A DNA stretch of 64,000 nt from Staphylococcus haemolyticus (lineage in GTDB: Bacteria; Bacillota; Bacilli; Staphylococcales; Staphylococcaceae). Made by a program: the position numbers and the translations under genes. This document shows positions 8,414 to 16,562 of this stretch, one piece after another. The notes below the pieces were generated by a model. That model worked only from the letters and a program-made list of their open reading frames with translations. It did no database searches and was not told the DNA's origin. Within the stretch, counting starts at the first letter, position 1. Each line of letters opens with the position of its first letter. The stretch is taken from assembly GCF_006094395.1 (NCBI RefSeq), contig NZ_CP035291.1:186001-250000 (forward strand), given 5' to 3'.

Positions 8414-8960
8414 TATTATATACGCTGGAAATCAATCAGGGACATGTTATGGAATTTTTAAATTATTAACTCAAAAATTGGAAAATAAAGAGAAGTATAT
8501 TTTCAATCTACAACTTATTAAAGAAGACATACTTATTTTAGAAAAAGGATATAAACATGAATTAACAGATAAGCAAAATAAATTTATAAATATTATTAAT
8601 CAAAGTGATACATTAATATTCATTTATCCTCTATATTGGTTAAACATGCCAATGTTGCTTAAAGGATTTATTGATATGACATTTTGGCCTAATGAGGCTT
8701 TTAGTTTCAAAAATAAACAATATTATAAAAACGGTTTATGGAAAGATAAAAAAGCAATAGTTATATATACAATTGGTGGAAGTGAATGGTTTAATTTATT
8801 AAATTTGAATCTAGGTTATAGAGTATTGAAGTATCCACTAAATTTAGTTGGTATTTCTAATATAAAAAAATTTTATATTGATCAACTCAACCGAAGTAAT
8901 AAGCAATCTGTAAATAAAAAAGTGAATAGTCTTGTAGAAAAGGTAATGAAATCCATATAA
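8406..8960 (+). CDS. Flavodoxin-fold NAD(P)H-dependent oxidoreductase (NQO1/MdaB-like)
   Basis: A 184-residue protein of the flavodoxin-like NAD(P)H quinone reductase family. It has an N-terminal strand-loop (IIYAGNQSGTCYGI), a core FIYPLYWLNMPMLLKGFID, and a typical VIYTIGGSEWF near residue 120. These proteins carry FMN or FAD and reduce quinones or electrophiles in the cytosol. Its ATG lies inside the end of the merR gene (8-base overlap), giving a self-contained sensor-enzyme operon, closed by a strong terminator. Confidence 0.85.
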   Translation: MISIIYAGNQSGTCYGIFKLLTQKLENKEKYIFNLQLIKEDILILEKGYKHELTDKQNKFINIINQSDTLIFIYPLYWLNMPMLLKGFIDMTFWPNEAFSFKNKQYYKNGLWKDKKAIVIYTIGGSEWFNLLNLNLGYRVLKYPLNLVGISNIKKFYIDQLNRSNKQSVNKKVNSLVEKVMKSI

Positions 8961-8967
8961 ATAAACT

Positions 8968-8998
8968 AAGCACAAAGCAGTTATTAAGCTTTGTGCTT
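8968..8998 (+). terminator. Rho-independent terminator
   Basis: AAGCACAAAGC and GCTTTGTGCTT form an 11-base-pair stem after the oxidoreductase stop. Confidence 0.8.
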
Positions 8999-9056
8999 TA
9001 GTATGTTAGCCTTAAATTGCACTCATAAAAATTTAACTTGAAGGAGATAATGATTT

Positions 9057-9899
9057 ATGAAGGTAAGGCAATTTAGTATTTATAAGATTTTAACTTATAT
9101 GATTCTCACAATTGCTATATTGGAAGTTGCAGGAGAATTAGGTGGGCTCGCTATGAATCATGGTCTAGCGTAACCTATTGGTCAACTGATAAGTGGAGTT
9201 ATATTTACCGTTGGGACATTGATAACATTAAAGTACATTCACTCAAAGAACCCAGACATTTTAAAAGAAATTAAATTAAAAGGGTATAGTAATAAGTGAG
9301 ATTTAATCATAGCATTGGCACTACCATTTTTAATTACATTTATCGTATTAGTAATAGGTATTAGTACAGGTTTAATGCAAAATGTGAGCGTAAGTACGGA
9401 TATACATATTTGGGCAATGTTTTTATTTAATTGTCTTTTCGCAGTATTATATGAGGCTTTTCCAGAAGAAGTGTTGATTCGTGGATTGATATTAAATGAG
9501 TTACGAAAATAGTTCAAATTTATTCCATCATTATTTATCCAAGCATTATTATTTGCAATTATTGGTGGGGTAGCGCATATTATTTCAAACTTAATACATT
9601 TAGGTAATCCAGAACTATTGTCAGTTGTAGGTTTAATGATTCAGTTTTATATATTTGGCATCACGTTACAATTATACAGAGAATTTGCTGGTTCCTTATG
9701 GGCAAATATGTTGTTTCATTTAGTCTGTCTAGAAACCGTTAGATTTGTCTTTATGAGTTCAAGCCAATCTATCATTAAATTCCATGAAACACAACAAGGC
9801 GTTTTTGGCATAATAGGATTATTTCTTGGATTATATATAGGAAGTGCAATTATTTTGAGCATTTTACTTTGGCTTAGAAAAAGAAAGCCCAAAAATTAA
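9057..9899 (+). pseudogene. CPBP membrane protease gene broken by three in-frame stop codons
   Basis: From ATG 9057 (behind AAGGAGAT) to 9899 a single frame of 281 codons reads as a full CPBP family membrane protein. It is interrupted by TAA at 9171, TGA at 9297 and TAG at 9510, with no frameshift. The fragments show the expected features: multiple hydrophobic helices, an active-site motif reading PEEVLIRG just before the third stop, and a late FHLVCLE histidine. Because the frame and family motifs are otherwise kept, inactivation looks fairly recent. It is one of six CPBP genes in the window and precedes an intact relative by 29 bases. Confidence 0.85.
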
Positions 9900-9928
9900 A
9901 TCAATCATAAGGAGGTACCAAATCAACG

Positions 9929-10786
9929 ATGCGTCGTTCATTACTTACATATATTATTTTAGTGTTCGTTTTAACCTATAGTATTGAAGGTCTTGTTTAT
10001 TTAATCGGCGGACTTCAAGCTTTCTCAATAATTGCGAGTTTAACGATGTTGTTTCCTGCTATTACGGCAATCATTGTATGGGCAATTTATTATCGTGACA
10101 AAAAGTTTTGGAAGTTCTTCGGACTTAGATTAGGAAAAATTAAATATTGGTTTATACATCCATTGATGATGCTATTGGCTTTGATAATTATTTACTTAGT
10201 TTCTTATATGTTGAATCCCAATCAATTTCTAAATAGCACAGAACAACAAGATAGAATGAAAGAAATTTTTATTTTCTTACCACATGTACCGCTATTTATC
10301 AACTTATTGATTCCAATAATACTTAATCTATCAATAGGTATACTATTTAGCATGATTGCTTATCTAGGTGAAGAGTTAGGTTGGCGAGCTTTCATGTACC
10401 CTAAATTGACTAATATTGGAATAACAAAAGGATTAATTTTAGGCGGCTTTATATGGGGATTATGGCATCTCCCTCTTATCTTAATGGGGCATAATTATCC
10501 TAATCATCCAATTCTAGGAAATATAATGATGATATTAATGTGTATTCCGTTTGGCATTATTCTATTTTATTCATATATCAAATCTGGAAATATCTTTGTG
10601 CCAGCGATAATGCACGGAATTTTAAATCAATTTTCAAGTACTGTAACTACTTTCTCTATAAAAGAATCACAATTCAATCCATTACTTTATGGTTCAACTG
10701 GACTTGTTGGAATAGTGATTTTTAGTTTAGTTGCTTTATTTTTAATTAAAACTATCAAGAAATCAAACCATATTTATAATTTTTAA
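9929..10786 (+). CDS. CPBP family intramembrane metalloprotease-like protein
   Basis: A 285-residue polytopic membrane protein. EELGWR (Glu148, Glu149, Arg153) is the CPBP motif 1, followed by a Trp/His motif, GLWHLPLIL, near residue 177 and a late MHGILNQF histidine (~228). The EExGWR-W-H form is the subgroup often annotated as CAAX amino-terminal protease. Its ribosome site is AAGGAGG. It follows the broken CPBP gene and precedes a small HTH/TM2 gene, so this ~4 kb patch repeats the HTH-CPBP theme of 6.7-7.9 kb. Confidence 0.88.
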   Translation: MRRSLLTYIILVFVLTYSIEGLVYLIGGLQAFSIIASLTMLFPAITAIIVWAIYYRDKKFWKFFGLRLGKIKYWFIHPLMMLLALIIIYLVSYMLNPNQFLNSTEQQDRMKEIFIFLPHVPLFINLLIPIILNLSIGILFSMIAYLGEELGWRAFMYPKLTNIGITKGLILGGFIWGLWHLPLILMGHNYPNHPILGNIMMILMCIPFGIILFYSYIKSGNIFVPAIMHGILNQFSSTVTTFSIKESQFNPLLYGSTGLVGIVIFSLVALFLIKTIKKSNHIYNF

Positions 10787-10828
10787 TTTTAGACTGACCC
10801 TCTATTCCGGAAGGTCTTAAATTAAAAA
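10782..10828. terminator. Hairpin terminator overlapping the CPBP stop
   Basis: TTTAATTTTAGAC and GTCTTAAATTAAA pair with one mismatch, extended inward by ACC/GGT. The stem starts within the last codons of the CPBP gene and ends in an A/T-rich run. Confidence 0.55.
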
Positions 10829-10938
10829 AATTGCTTCAAATCACTAAATTTCTACAAAAATAACGTATTTGTTCATAATTTTCGCTAGAATAAACAAGAT
10901 TTTAATCATATGATGGCAACGTAAAGGAGCGGATCAAT

Positions 10939-11343
10939 TTGAAAACCAAGAGTGTAGGGGAACGTATTAGAAACTTAAGGAAGTCTAAAAAGATGTCTCA
11001 AGAGAGGTTGGCAGAAAAACTAAATGTTTCTCGACATTCTATTTCAAATTGGGAAAGGGATGTCAGTTCTCCAGACATACATGCATTATTGGAGATGACA
11101 GAACTTTTTGGCGTTTCTTTAAATCATTTGGTTAAAGGAGACGAACTTATAGTGAATAAATATGTTTATGCAGCGTTAGCATTTTTCTTAGGTAGCTTGG
11201 GGGCACACAGATTTTATAGAAAGCAATATGGTAAAGTACTATTATATATATTATTTTGTTGGACAGGTATTCCTGGTGTTATTGGAATGATAGAGGGAGT
11301 TATAGCATTTATAAAAACTGCAGATGCCCAAGGTAATATTTAA
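10939..11343 (+). CDS. XRE-family HTH protein fused to a TM2 domain
   Basis: A 134-residue protein starting with TTG behind AAAGGAGC. Residues ~8-62 are a Cro/C1 helix-turn-helix (MSQERLAEKLNVSRHSISNWE). Residues ~72-125 are a TM2 domain with two hydrophobic helices and the signature GSLGAHRFY, followed by LLYILFCWTGIPGVIG. TM2 domains are short two-helix membrane modules of unknown function. As with the protein at 6715-7053, a DNA-binding domain is tied to the membrane. No downstream gene shares the strand for 690 bases, so it is probably monocistronic. Confidence 0.87.
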   Translation: MKTKSVGERIRNLRKSKKMSQERLAEKLNVSRHSISNWERDVSSPDIHALLEMTELFGVSLNHLVKGDELIVNKYVYAALAFFLGSLGAHRFYRKQYGKVLLYILFCWTGIPGVIGMIEGVIAFIKTADAQGNI

Positions 11344-11359
11344 GACATAATATGGGGTA

Positions 11360-11400
11360 GGGAGTGAGACAGAATTTAACTTGAATTCAGTTTCATTCCC
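11360..11400. repeat. Staphylococcal GGGAGTGAGAC-type intergenic hairpin
   Basis: GGGAGTGAGACAGAATT pairs imperfectly with TGAATTCAGTTTCATTCCC. It belongs with the copies at 22093-22140 and 34096-34138, which share the (G)AGTGGGACnGAA...TTC.GTCCCAC pattern. It probably acts as a terminator, here after the HTH-TM2 gene. Confidence 0.6.
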
Positions 11401-12000
11401 TTGTTTTATACATAGCAAAAGTACTTATAGCATTGGGAGAACTATAAGTGCTTTAACGGCCATATTGGCGTTTTGGGAAAATACAATTATTGGGTTTTAA
11501 TAAAATGTATAGTAAGGATACATTTTATCGGCATGGGATCATTAGTGATTCATAAATGTACTCTATAATTTAAGGAAGTGTGAGTAATTCAATCTAAATT
11601 GAAAAGAAAAGAGCATGTAATTCAACACGTAAGAAATTACTAATGCAATGATTATTCCAAAACAAATACATCAATTATGTATCTACTTTTAATAAATACC
11701 CATTCAAATTAAAATAAAACTATTTTTACAAACAAAAAGAATAAAAATATTAACTTTATTGAAATCAAAAGTAATCTACTTAAAATTGCGCTACGTTAAT
11801 AATAAATAAAAAGTCATTCCATTTACCAAATAATAATATTAAATGCGAAATTCGTATATATTCTTTTGCATAGTATGAATTTTGCTTTTTACATAAAAAA
11901 TAATAAATTCCGTGGAATATAATTTGTTTTTTTAGTAAAATAGTCACTAAATGAGGATAAAAGATAACTTTAGGCGTCTAAAACAGTTAACTTATATTCT
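11401..12000. other. Non-coding A+T-rich stretch before the PfoR-like gene
   Basis: I see no credible gene here. It contains a terminator-like stem, AAGTACTTATAG/CTATAAGTGCTT, at about 11418-11453. An imperfect inverted repeat at about 11846-11886 (GCGAAATTCGTAT against ATGAATTTTGC) lies upstream of the EIIC gene and could be an operator. The rest is A/T-rich with many stops in all frames. Confidence 0.5.
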
Positions 12001-12037
12001 CATTTTTTTATTATCTACAAGGGGATGGGAAAATTTT

Positions 12038-13069
12038 ATGGATTTACTAATTGGTACTTTATTCTTAATTTTAGTTCTTATTATTTTTACATTATTTACG
12101 TATAAAGCGCCTAACGGAATGCGTGCGATGGGAGCACTGGCAAACGCGGCTATTGCGACATTCTTAGTCGAAGCATTCAACAAGTATGTTGGTGGAGAAG
12201 TATTCGGAATCAAATTTCTAGAGGAGTTAGGGGATGCTGCGGGAGGTCTTGGCGGTGTTGCTGCAGCCGGCTTAACTGCGCTTGCGATTGGTGTATCTCC
12301 AGTCTACGCACTAGTTATTGGTGCTGCCTGTGGTGGTATGGATCTCTTACCAGGTTTCTTCGCAGGTTATCTTATCGGTTACGTTATGAAGTATACAGAG
12401 AAATATGTTCCAGATGGCGTTGATTTGATTGGTTCAGTAGTTCTACTTGCGCCACTTGCAAGATTGATTGCAGTAGGTTTAACGCCAGTCGTTAATAACA
12501 CACTTTTAAAAATTGGTGACATTATTCAAAGTAGTACAGACACGAATCCAATATTTATGGGGATTGTTCTCGGCGGTATCATTACAGTTGTTGGTACTGC
12601 GCCATTAAGTTCAATGGCATTGACAGCTTTATTAGGACTAACAGGTATACCTATGGCAATCGGGGCAATGGCAGCATTTAGTTCAGCTTTTATGAACGGT
12701 ACATTATTCCACCGTTTAAAATTAGGTGATCGCAAGTCAACGATTTCAGTAAGTATTGAACCTTTGTCTCAAGCAGATATAGTGTCAGCTAACCCAATTC
12801 CGATTTACATAACGAATTTCTTTGGTGGAGCAGCTGCAGGTTTAATAATCGCATTATCAGGCATGATCAATGATGCGACAGGTACAGCAACACCAATTGC
12901 TGGATTCCTTGTAATGTTTGGTTTTAATAATCCAATGACAGTCGTTATTTATGGCGTTGTCATGGCTATCGTTGGTGGACTTGCAGGTTGGATTGGTTCA
13001 CTTGTATTTAAGAAATATCCTATTGTTACTAAACAAGATATGATTGATCGAGGCGCTAAAGACGCATAG
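12038..13069 (+). CDS. PTS EIIC-type membrane protein, PfoR-like
   Basis: A 343-residue, Gly/Ala-rich polytopic protein of the PTS_EIIC_2 family, whose members include the clostridial regulator PfoR. About ten hydrophobic segments are visible, with loops such as GAACGGMDLLPGFFAG and GTAPLSSMALTALLG. I chose ATG 12038, with AAGGGG 14 bases upstream; an earlier in-frame ATG at 11951 would add an untypical basic leader. No EIIA or EIIB domain or gene is adjacent, so sugar phosphorylation is not evident. It precedes arcB and arcC but has its own strong terminator. The substrate is unknown. Confidence 0.82.
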   Translation: MDLLIGTLFLILVLIIFTLFTYKAPNGMRAMGALANAAIATFLVEAFNKYVGGEVFGIKFLEELGDAAGGLGGVAAAGLTALAIGVSPVYALVIGAACGGMDLLPGFFAGYLIGYVMKYTEKYVPDGVDLIGSVVLLAPLARLIAVGLTPVVNNTLLKIGDIIQSSTDTNPIFMGIVLGGIITVVGTAPLSSMALTALLGLTGIPMAIGAMAAFSSAFMNGTLFHRLKLGDRKSTISVSIEPLSQADIVSANPIPIYITNFFGGAAAGLIIALSGMINDATGTATPIAGFLVMFGFNNPMTVVIYGVVMAIVGGLAGWIGSLVFKKYPIVTKQDMIDRGAKDA

Positions 13070-13079
13070 CACTAAAATA

Positions 13080-13117
13080 AACCTTCTTTGTATCGACATT
13101 ACAAAGAAGGTTTTTTG
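13080..13117 (+). terminator. Rho-independent terminator after the PfoR-like gene
   Basis: AACCTTCTTTGT and ACAAAGAAGGTT form a 12-base-pair stem with a 9-base loop, followed by TTTTTT. Confidence 0.9.
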
Positions 13118-13311
13118 GTATATAAATTCCTAAAAGAAAGTATTTACTAAATAAGTTTAATAATGCTATTTTATGTGTAATAATAAAATCATAAAAATCA
13201 TAGTAGTCACTTTCATTATAGCGCTAAAAATTGTAAATATATCAAAAAACATGTCATTGTAAACATTTTGTCAATTATACATAAATAATTTATAAAGTTA
13301 TTTGAAAAGTG

Positions 13312-13340
13312 TTGTATTATATTTCGCAATCGCTTACAAT
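13312..13340 (+). promoter_or_regulatory. Predicted sigma-A promoter of arcBC
   Basis: TTGTAT (13312-13317), a 17-base spacer and TACAAT (13335-13340) give the best sigma-A match before arcB. The predicted transcription start (~13347) falls within the CRP-like palindrome. Confidence 0.55.
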
Positions 13341-13343
13341 ACA

Positions 13344-13359
13344 TGTGAAAGATATCACA
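13344..13359 (+). promoter_or_regulatory. CRP/FNR (ArcR)-type palindrome in the arcB leader
   Basis: TGTGAAAGATATCACA is a perfect TGTGA-N6-TCACA palindrome, the pattern bound by Crp/Fnr proteins including staphylococcal ArcR of arginine deiminase operons. It directly abuts the AAAGGAG ribosome site of arcB, downstream of the predicted -10 box. That placement suits repression better than activation. Confidence 0.65.
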
Positions 13360-13374
13360 AAGGAGTTGTACAAG

Positions 13375-14373
13375 ATGCAAAATTTAAGAAACAGAAGTTT
13401 TTTAACACTATTAGACTTTTCACAAAAAGAGGTTGAGTTTTTACTAAATCTATCAGAGGATTTAAAACGCGCGAAATACGCCGGTATAGAACAGCAAAAA
13501 CTTAAAGGTAAAAACATCGCATTAATTTTTGAAAAAGATTCTACTCGTACACGTTGTGCGTTTGAAACTGCAGCATATGATCAAGGCGCTCACGTGACAT
13601 ATCTTGGACCAACTGGAAGCCAAATGGGTAAAAAAGAATCTGCGAAAGATACTGCTCGTGTATTAGGTGGTATGTATGATGGAATCGAATACCGTGGCTT
13701 CTCACAACGTACTGTTGAAGAATTAGCGAAATATTCAGGTGTGCCTGTGTGGAACGGCTTAACAGATGAAGATCATCCAACTCAAGTACTTGCTGACTTC
13801 TTAACAGCAAAAGAAGTATTGAAAAAACCATACCACGAAATCAACTTCACATATGTTGGAGATGGACGTAACAATGTAGCAAATGCATTAATGCAAGGTG
13901 CAGCTATCATGGGAATGACTTTCCACTTAGTTTGCCCTAAAGAATTAAATCCAACAGATGAGTTATTAAACCGTTGTAAAGAAATCGCAGCTAAAAATGG
14001 TGGCGAAATCTTAGTGACTGATGACATCGATGAAGGTGTTAAAGGTTCAGACGTTATCTACACAGACGTTTGGGTATCAATGGGTGAACCTGACGAAGTT
14101 TGGGAAAAACGTATCAAATTATTAGAACCATATCGTGTAACTAAAGAAATGATGGAAAAAACTGGTAACCCACGTGCCATCTTTGAACACTGCTTACCAT
14201 CATTCCACGATACTGAAACTAAAATTGGTAAAGAAATCCAAGAAAAATATGGCTTAACTGAAATGGAAGTTGCTGACGAAGTCTTTGAAAGTGAACAATC
14301 TGTTGTCTTCCAAGAAGCTGAAAACAGAGCACACACTATTAAAGCTGTAATGGTTGCAACTTTAGGAGAATAA
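13375..14373 (+). CDS. arcB: Ornithine carbamoyltransferase (catabolic type)
   Basis: A 332-residue cytosolic enzyme interconverting citrulline plus phosphate with ornithine plus carbamoyl phosphate. Visible signatures are STRTRCAFE (carbamoyl-phosphate site, ~56-64), [12 protein letters not shown] (~133) and the ornithine-loop HCLPSFHD (~273). Length and motifs fit OTCase throughout. ATG 13375 is preceded by AAAGGAG; an upstream in-frame start at 13309 would read through the promoter. arcC follows after 18 bases, making a citrulline-to-ATP pair. No arginine deiminase (arcA) or antiporter (arcD) gene lies in the window, so it may serve citrulline use or cooperate with genes elsewhere. Confidence 0.95.
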
Positions 14374-14391
14374 TTGAAGGGAGACCTACCT

Positions 14392-15321
14392 ATGTCTAAA
14401 ATCGTAGTGGCTTTAGGTGGTAACGCTTTAGGACAATCACCTGAAGAGCAATTAGAATTAGTTAAAGGAACAGCTAAATCATTAGTTAGCTTAATCCAAA
14501 AAGGTTATGAAGTTGTAATCAGCCATGGTAATGGACCACAAGTCGGCAGTATTAATTTAGGATTAAATTATGCAGCTGAAAATGGTCAAGGACCAGCGTT
14601 CCCATTCCCAGAATGTGGCGCAATGAGTCAAGCTTACATTGGTTATCAACTACAAGAAAGCTTATTAAATGAACTTCATGCTTTAAATATTGATAAACAA
14701 GTGGTTACATTAGTGACTCAAGTTGAAGTAGCTGGTGATGACCAAGCATTCAATAATCCTACGAAACCAATTGGCTTATTCTATACAAAAGAACAAGCGG
14801 AACAAACAATGGAAGAAAAAGGTTATAAATTTGTAGAAGACTCTGGACGAGGTTATCGTCGTGTTGTACCTTCTCCAATGCCAATCAACATTGTAGAACT
14901 AGATAGCATTGAAACATTAATTAAACACGGTACATTAGTTATTGCAGCTGGTGGTGGCGGTATCCCAGTTGTCAAAGAAGAAGGTAACTATAAAGGCGTC
15001 GATGCTGTTATCGATAAAGATAAAACAAGTGCTTTACTAGCAGCACACTTAAAATCAGATCAATTAATCATCTTAACAGCAGTAGATTATGTTTATATTA
15101 ATTACGGTAAAGATAATCAAGAAGCTTTAGGTGAAGTAACAGTGGATGAAATGAATCAACATATTGCTGACGGTCAATTCGCAAAAGGTAGTATGTTACC
15201 TAAAGTAGAAGCAGCATTACAATTTATCGAGAAAAATCCAGAAGGTAGTGTATTAATCACATCTCTTGAAGATTTAGGAGATGCCCTAGATGGTAAGATT
15301 GGTACATTAATTAAAAAATAA
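14392..15321 (+). CDS. arcC: Carbamate kinase
   Basis: A 309-residue enzyme making ATP, CO2 and ammonia from carbamoyl phosphate and ADP. The N-terminal [13 protein letters not shown] phosphate-binding loop, SHGNGPQVG (~43-51), the [10 protein letters not shown] segment (~191) and [11 protein letters not shown] near residue 270 identify the family. The start is ATG 14392, with GAAGGGAG upstream. It is co-transcribed with arcB and followed by a very strong hairpin terminator. With arcB it turns citrulline into ornithine and ATP. Confidence 0.96.
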   Translation: MSKIVVALGGNALGQSPEEQLELVKGTAKSLVSLIQKGYEVVISHGNGPQVGSINLGLNYAAENGQGPAFPFPECGAMSQAYIGYQLQESLLNELHALNIDKQVVTLVTQVEVAGDDQAFNNPTKPIGLFYTKEQAEQTMEEKGYKFVEDSGRGYRRVVPSPMPINIVELDSIETLIKHGTLVIAAGGGGIPVVKEEGNYKGVDAVIDKDKTSALLAAHLKSDQLIILTAVDYVYINYGKDNQEALGEVTVDEMNQHIADGQFAKGSMLPKVEAALQFIEKNPEGSVLITSLEDLGDALDGKIGTLIKK

Positions 15322-15385
15322 TAAACGTGATTGACTTTTGACATGGTTATATAATAACACTCAATACATTTTAATAAATAAGTTG

Positions 15386-15435
15386 AACCTGGGCTTAATG
15401 TATGTGATTTACATACGTAAGCTCAGGTTTTTTTA
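15386..15435 (+). terminator. Strong terminator of arcBC
   Basis: A long stem (AACCTGGGCTTA...TGTATGT with ACATACGTAAGCTCAGGTT) with a short GATTT-type loop runs into seven T residues. Confidence 0.92.
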
Positions 15436-15452
15436 GTGGTCGTTTGGGTATC

Positions 15453-15485
15453 AAAAAACCCCTCACTAGTTGGCGTGGTGAGGGG
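15453..15485 (-). terminator. Terminator of the small HTH/membrane operon, CCCCTCAC-type stem
   Basis: On the minus strand CCCCTCAC...GTGAGGGG is followed by TTTTTT. The same CCCCTCACTA/TAGTGAGGGG core with a nearby GGTGTT occurs at 54744-54777, so it is a repeated hairpin type. Confidence 0.8.
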
Positions 15486-15591
15486 ACTGGTGTTTACTAA
15501 ATGTATTATAAAACTTGTTAAAGCATTTTAATATCCGAAAGTGTAAAAATGTATTTTAAGTAATGGATGAACCATTTAAATTTCTGACAAG

Positions 15592-15807
15592 CTAATCTTT
15601 GATTCGCGTCTTATATTTTAAGTACGTTGCAATGCCCCAATAGATAACTAAACCGATGAGTAAAATCAACCAGACTATATTAAAATCTCCCTCAGTAAAT
15701 TTAATATAGAAATTATAAACCGCTAATACGATAAAAAAGTAAACTGTAGTCCATTTACTAGCTATACTAAAATGTTGTTTTTCCATTTCATCTTGTCTTT
15801 TTAACAT
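15592..15807 (-). CDS. Small two-helix membrane protein
   Basis: A 71-residue protein from ATG 15807, which is better spaced from TAGGTG than GTG 15816. Two hydrophobic helices at about 20-37 and 44-61 are followed by a basic tail (KYKTRIKD). It is the last gene of a three-gene set with an XRE repressor and a second membrane protein. The family is not recognised by name. Such trios in staphylococci and bacilli are typical small membrane-stress or peptide-response cassettes, though nothing here shows the function. Confidence 0.65.
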   Translation of the reverse strand: MLKRQDEMEKQHFSIASKWTTVYFFIVLAVYNFYIKFTEGDFNIVWLILLIGLVIYWGIATYLKYKTRIKD

Positions 15808-15829
15808 TATTATCACCTACTTATAATTT

Positions 15830-16018
15830 TTAAGGATTAAATAGGTCGTCCACAGTTGTATTGAATTGCTTTGCTAATTTAAATGCAAGTTGCAAGGTTG
15901 GATCGTATTTATTGTTCTCGATTGCATTAACTGTCTGACGGGAAACGTTCACATTTTTACTTAATGTGTCTTGAGACATACCCATTTGTTTCCGGTATTC
16001 TCTTATTTTGTTTTTCAT
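15830..16018 (-). CDS. Small XRE-family regulator (YozG/Xre-like, HTH only)
   Basis: A 62-residue protein that is essentially one Cro/C1 helix-turn-helix (MGMSQDTLSKNVNVSRQTVN, then AIENNKYDPTLQLAFKLA). It ends in the usual VDDLFNP. Proteins of this size often pair with a small membrane protein, as here, where the flanking genes on the same strand lie within 12-23 bases. It probably autoregulates the cassette. Confidence 0.87.
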   Translation of the reverse strand: MKNKIREYRKQMGMSQDTLSKNVNVSRQTVNAIENNKYDPTLQLAFKLAKQFNTTVDDLFNP

Positions 16019-16029
16019 TTTAATCAGTC

Positions 16030-16371
16030 CTATGGCGTGTATTTCTTTTTCACTATAAAGTAATTCATTACTAATAGTAAAGCTACTATTAATATATAAG
16101 CCAATTCTGGGAATTGATTAAATGGATAAACCGTATGATGTCCTTGGTATAAAGCGAATATTTTTAAAATCATACCGATGAAAAAGGTATAAACTAAACC
16201 TACAAAAGTTTTAGAAAATATTTCTAAAAACATTGTGCGTTGTCTCTCATCGTAACCAGTTCTATCAGTATTTTTAGTATCTAGCGTTTCGCTTGGGAGA
16301 TACTTATTTGTAATAATTGTCCAAATGATACCAAAAATTAGTACGCTAATGAAAAGTAAGATATAAAACAT
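16030..16371 (-). CDS. Small membrane protein, first gene of the HTH cassette
   Basis: A 113-residue protein from ATG 16371, spaced properly from AGAGGTG. Three hydrophobic helices are visible: ~1-20, ~55-75 and ~88-108. A conserved-looking GYDERQRTMFLEIFSKTF sits between the first and second helices; the DERQ motif recalls the DUF2178/DUF3796 type of membrane protein found beside small XRE regulators. Function unknown. Confidence 0.7.
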   Translation of the reverse strand: MFYILLFISVLIFGIIWTIITNKYLPSETLDTKNTDRTGYDERQRTMFLEIFSKTFVGLVYTFFIGMILKIFALYQGHHTVYPFNQFPELAYILIVALLLVMNYFIVKKKYTP

Positions 16372-16473
16372 ATATTTCACCTCTAAATGTCAAAAGTATT
16401 TTACATTTATAGCATAGCATCATGAGAGATAATGTCAAATTCTTTTTACATTTATTAGAATTCTCTATGAATA

Positions 16474-16511
16474 TAAAAAAACCTATGATTGTAAAATAGT
16501 CAATCATAGGC
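16474..16511 (-). terminator. Terminator of the lplA2-sirTM-macro-gcvH-L operon
   Basis: On the minus strand CCTATGATTG and CAATCATAGG form a 10-base-pair stem followed by a TTTTTTT run, 50 bases after the lplA2 stop. Confidence 0.9.
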
Positions 16512-16562
16512 TTGAAATGAATTCTTTTAGTTATCCATTCTAAAATACGTCTATCTCTGCAA

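Noticed and set aside
13200-13300. ArgR-box-like A/T-rich repeats upstream of arcB
   Set aside because: TTATACATAAATAATTTATAA is suggestive, but in such A/T-rich DNA it does not rise above chance.
13321-13340. Half cre site (CGCTTACAAT) before arcB
   Set aside because: Two core positions of the cre consensus fail, and the bases are better explained by the -10 box.
13541-14336. Several long minus-strand frames opposite arcB
   Set aside because: Antisense shadows of a clearly functional OTCase gene, with no ribosome sites.
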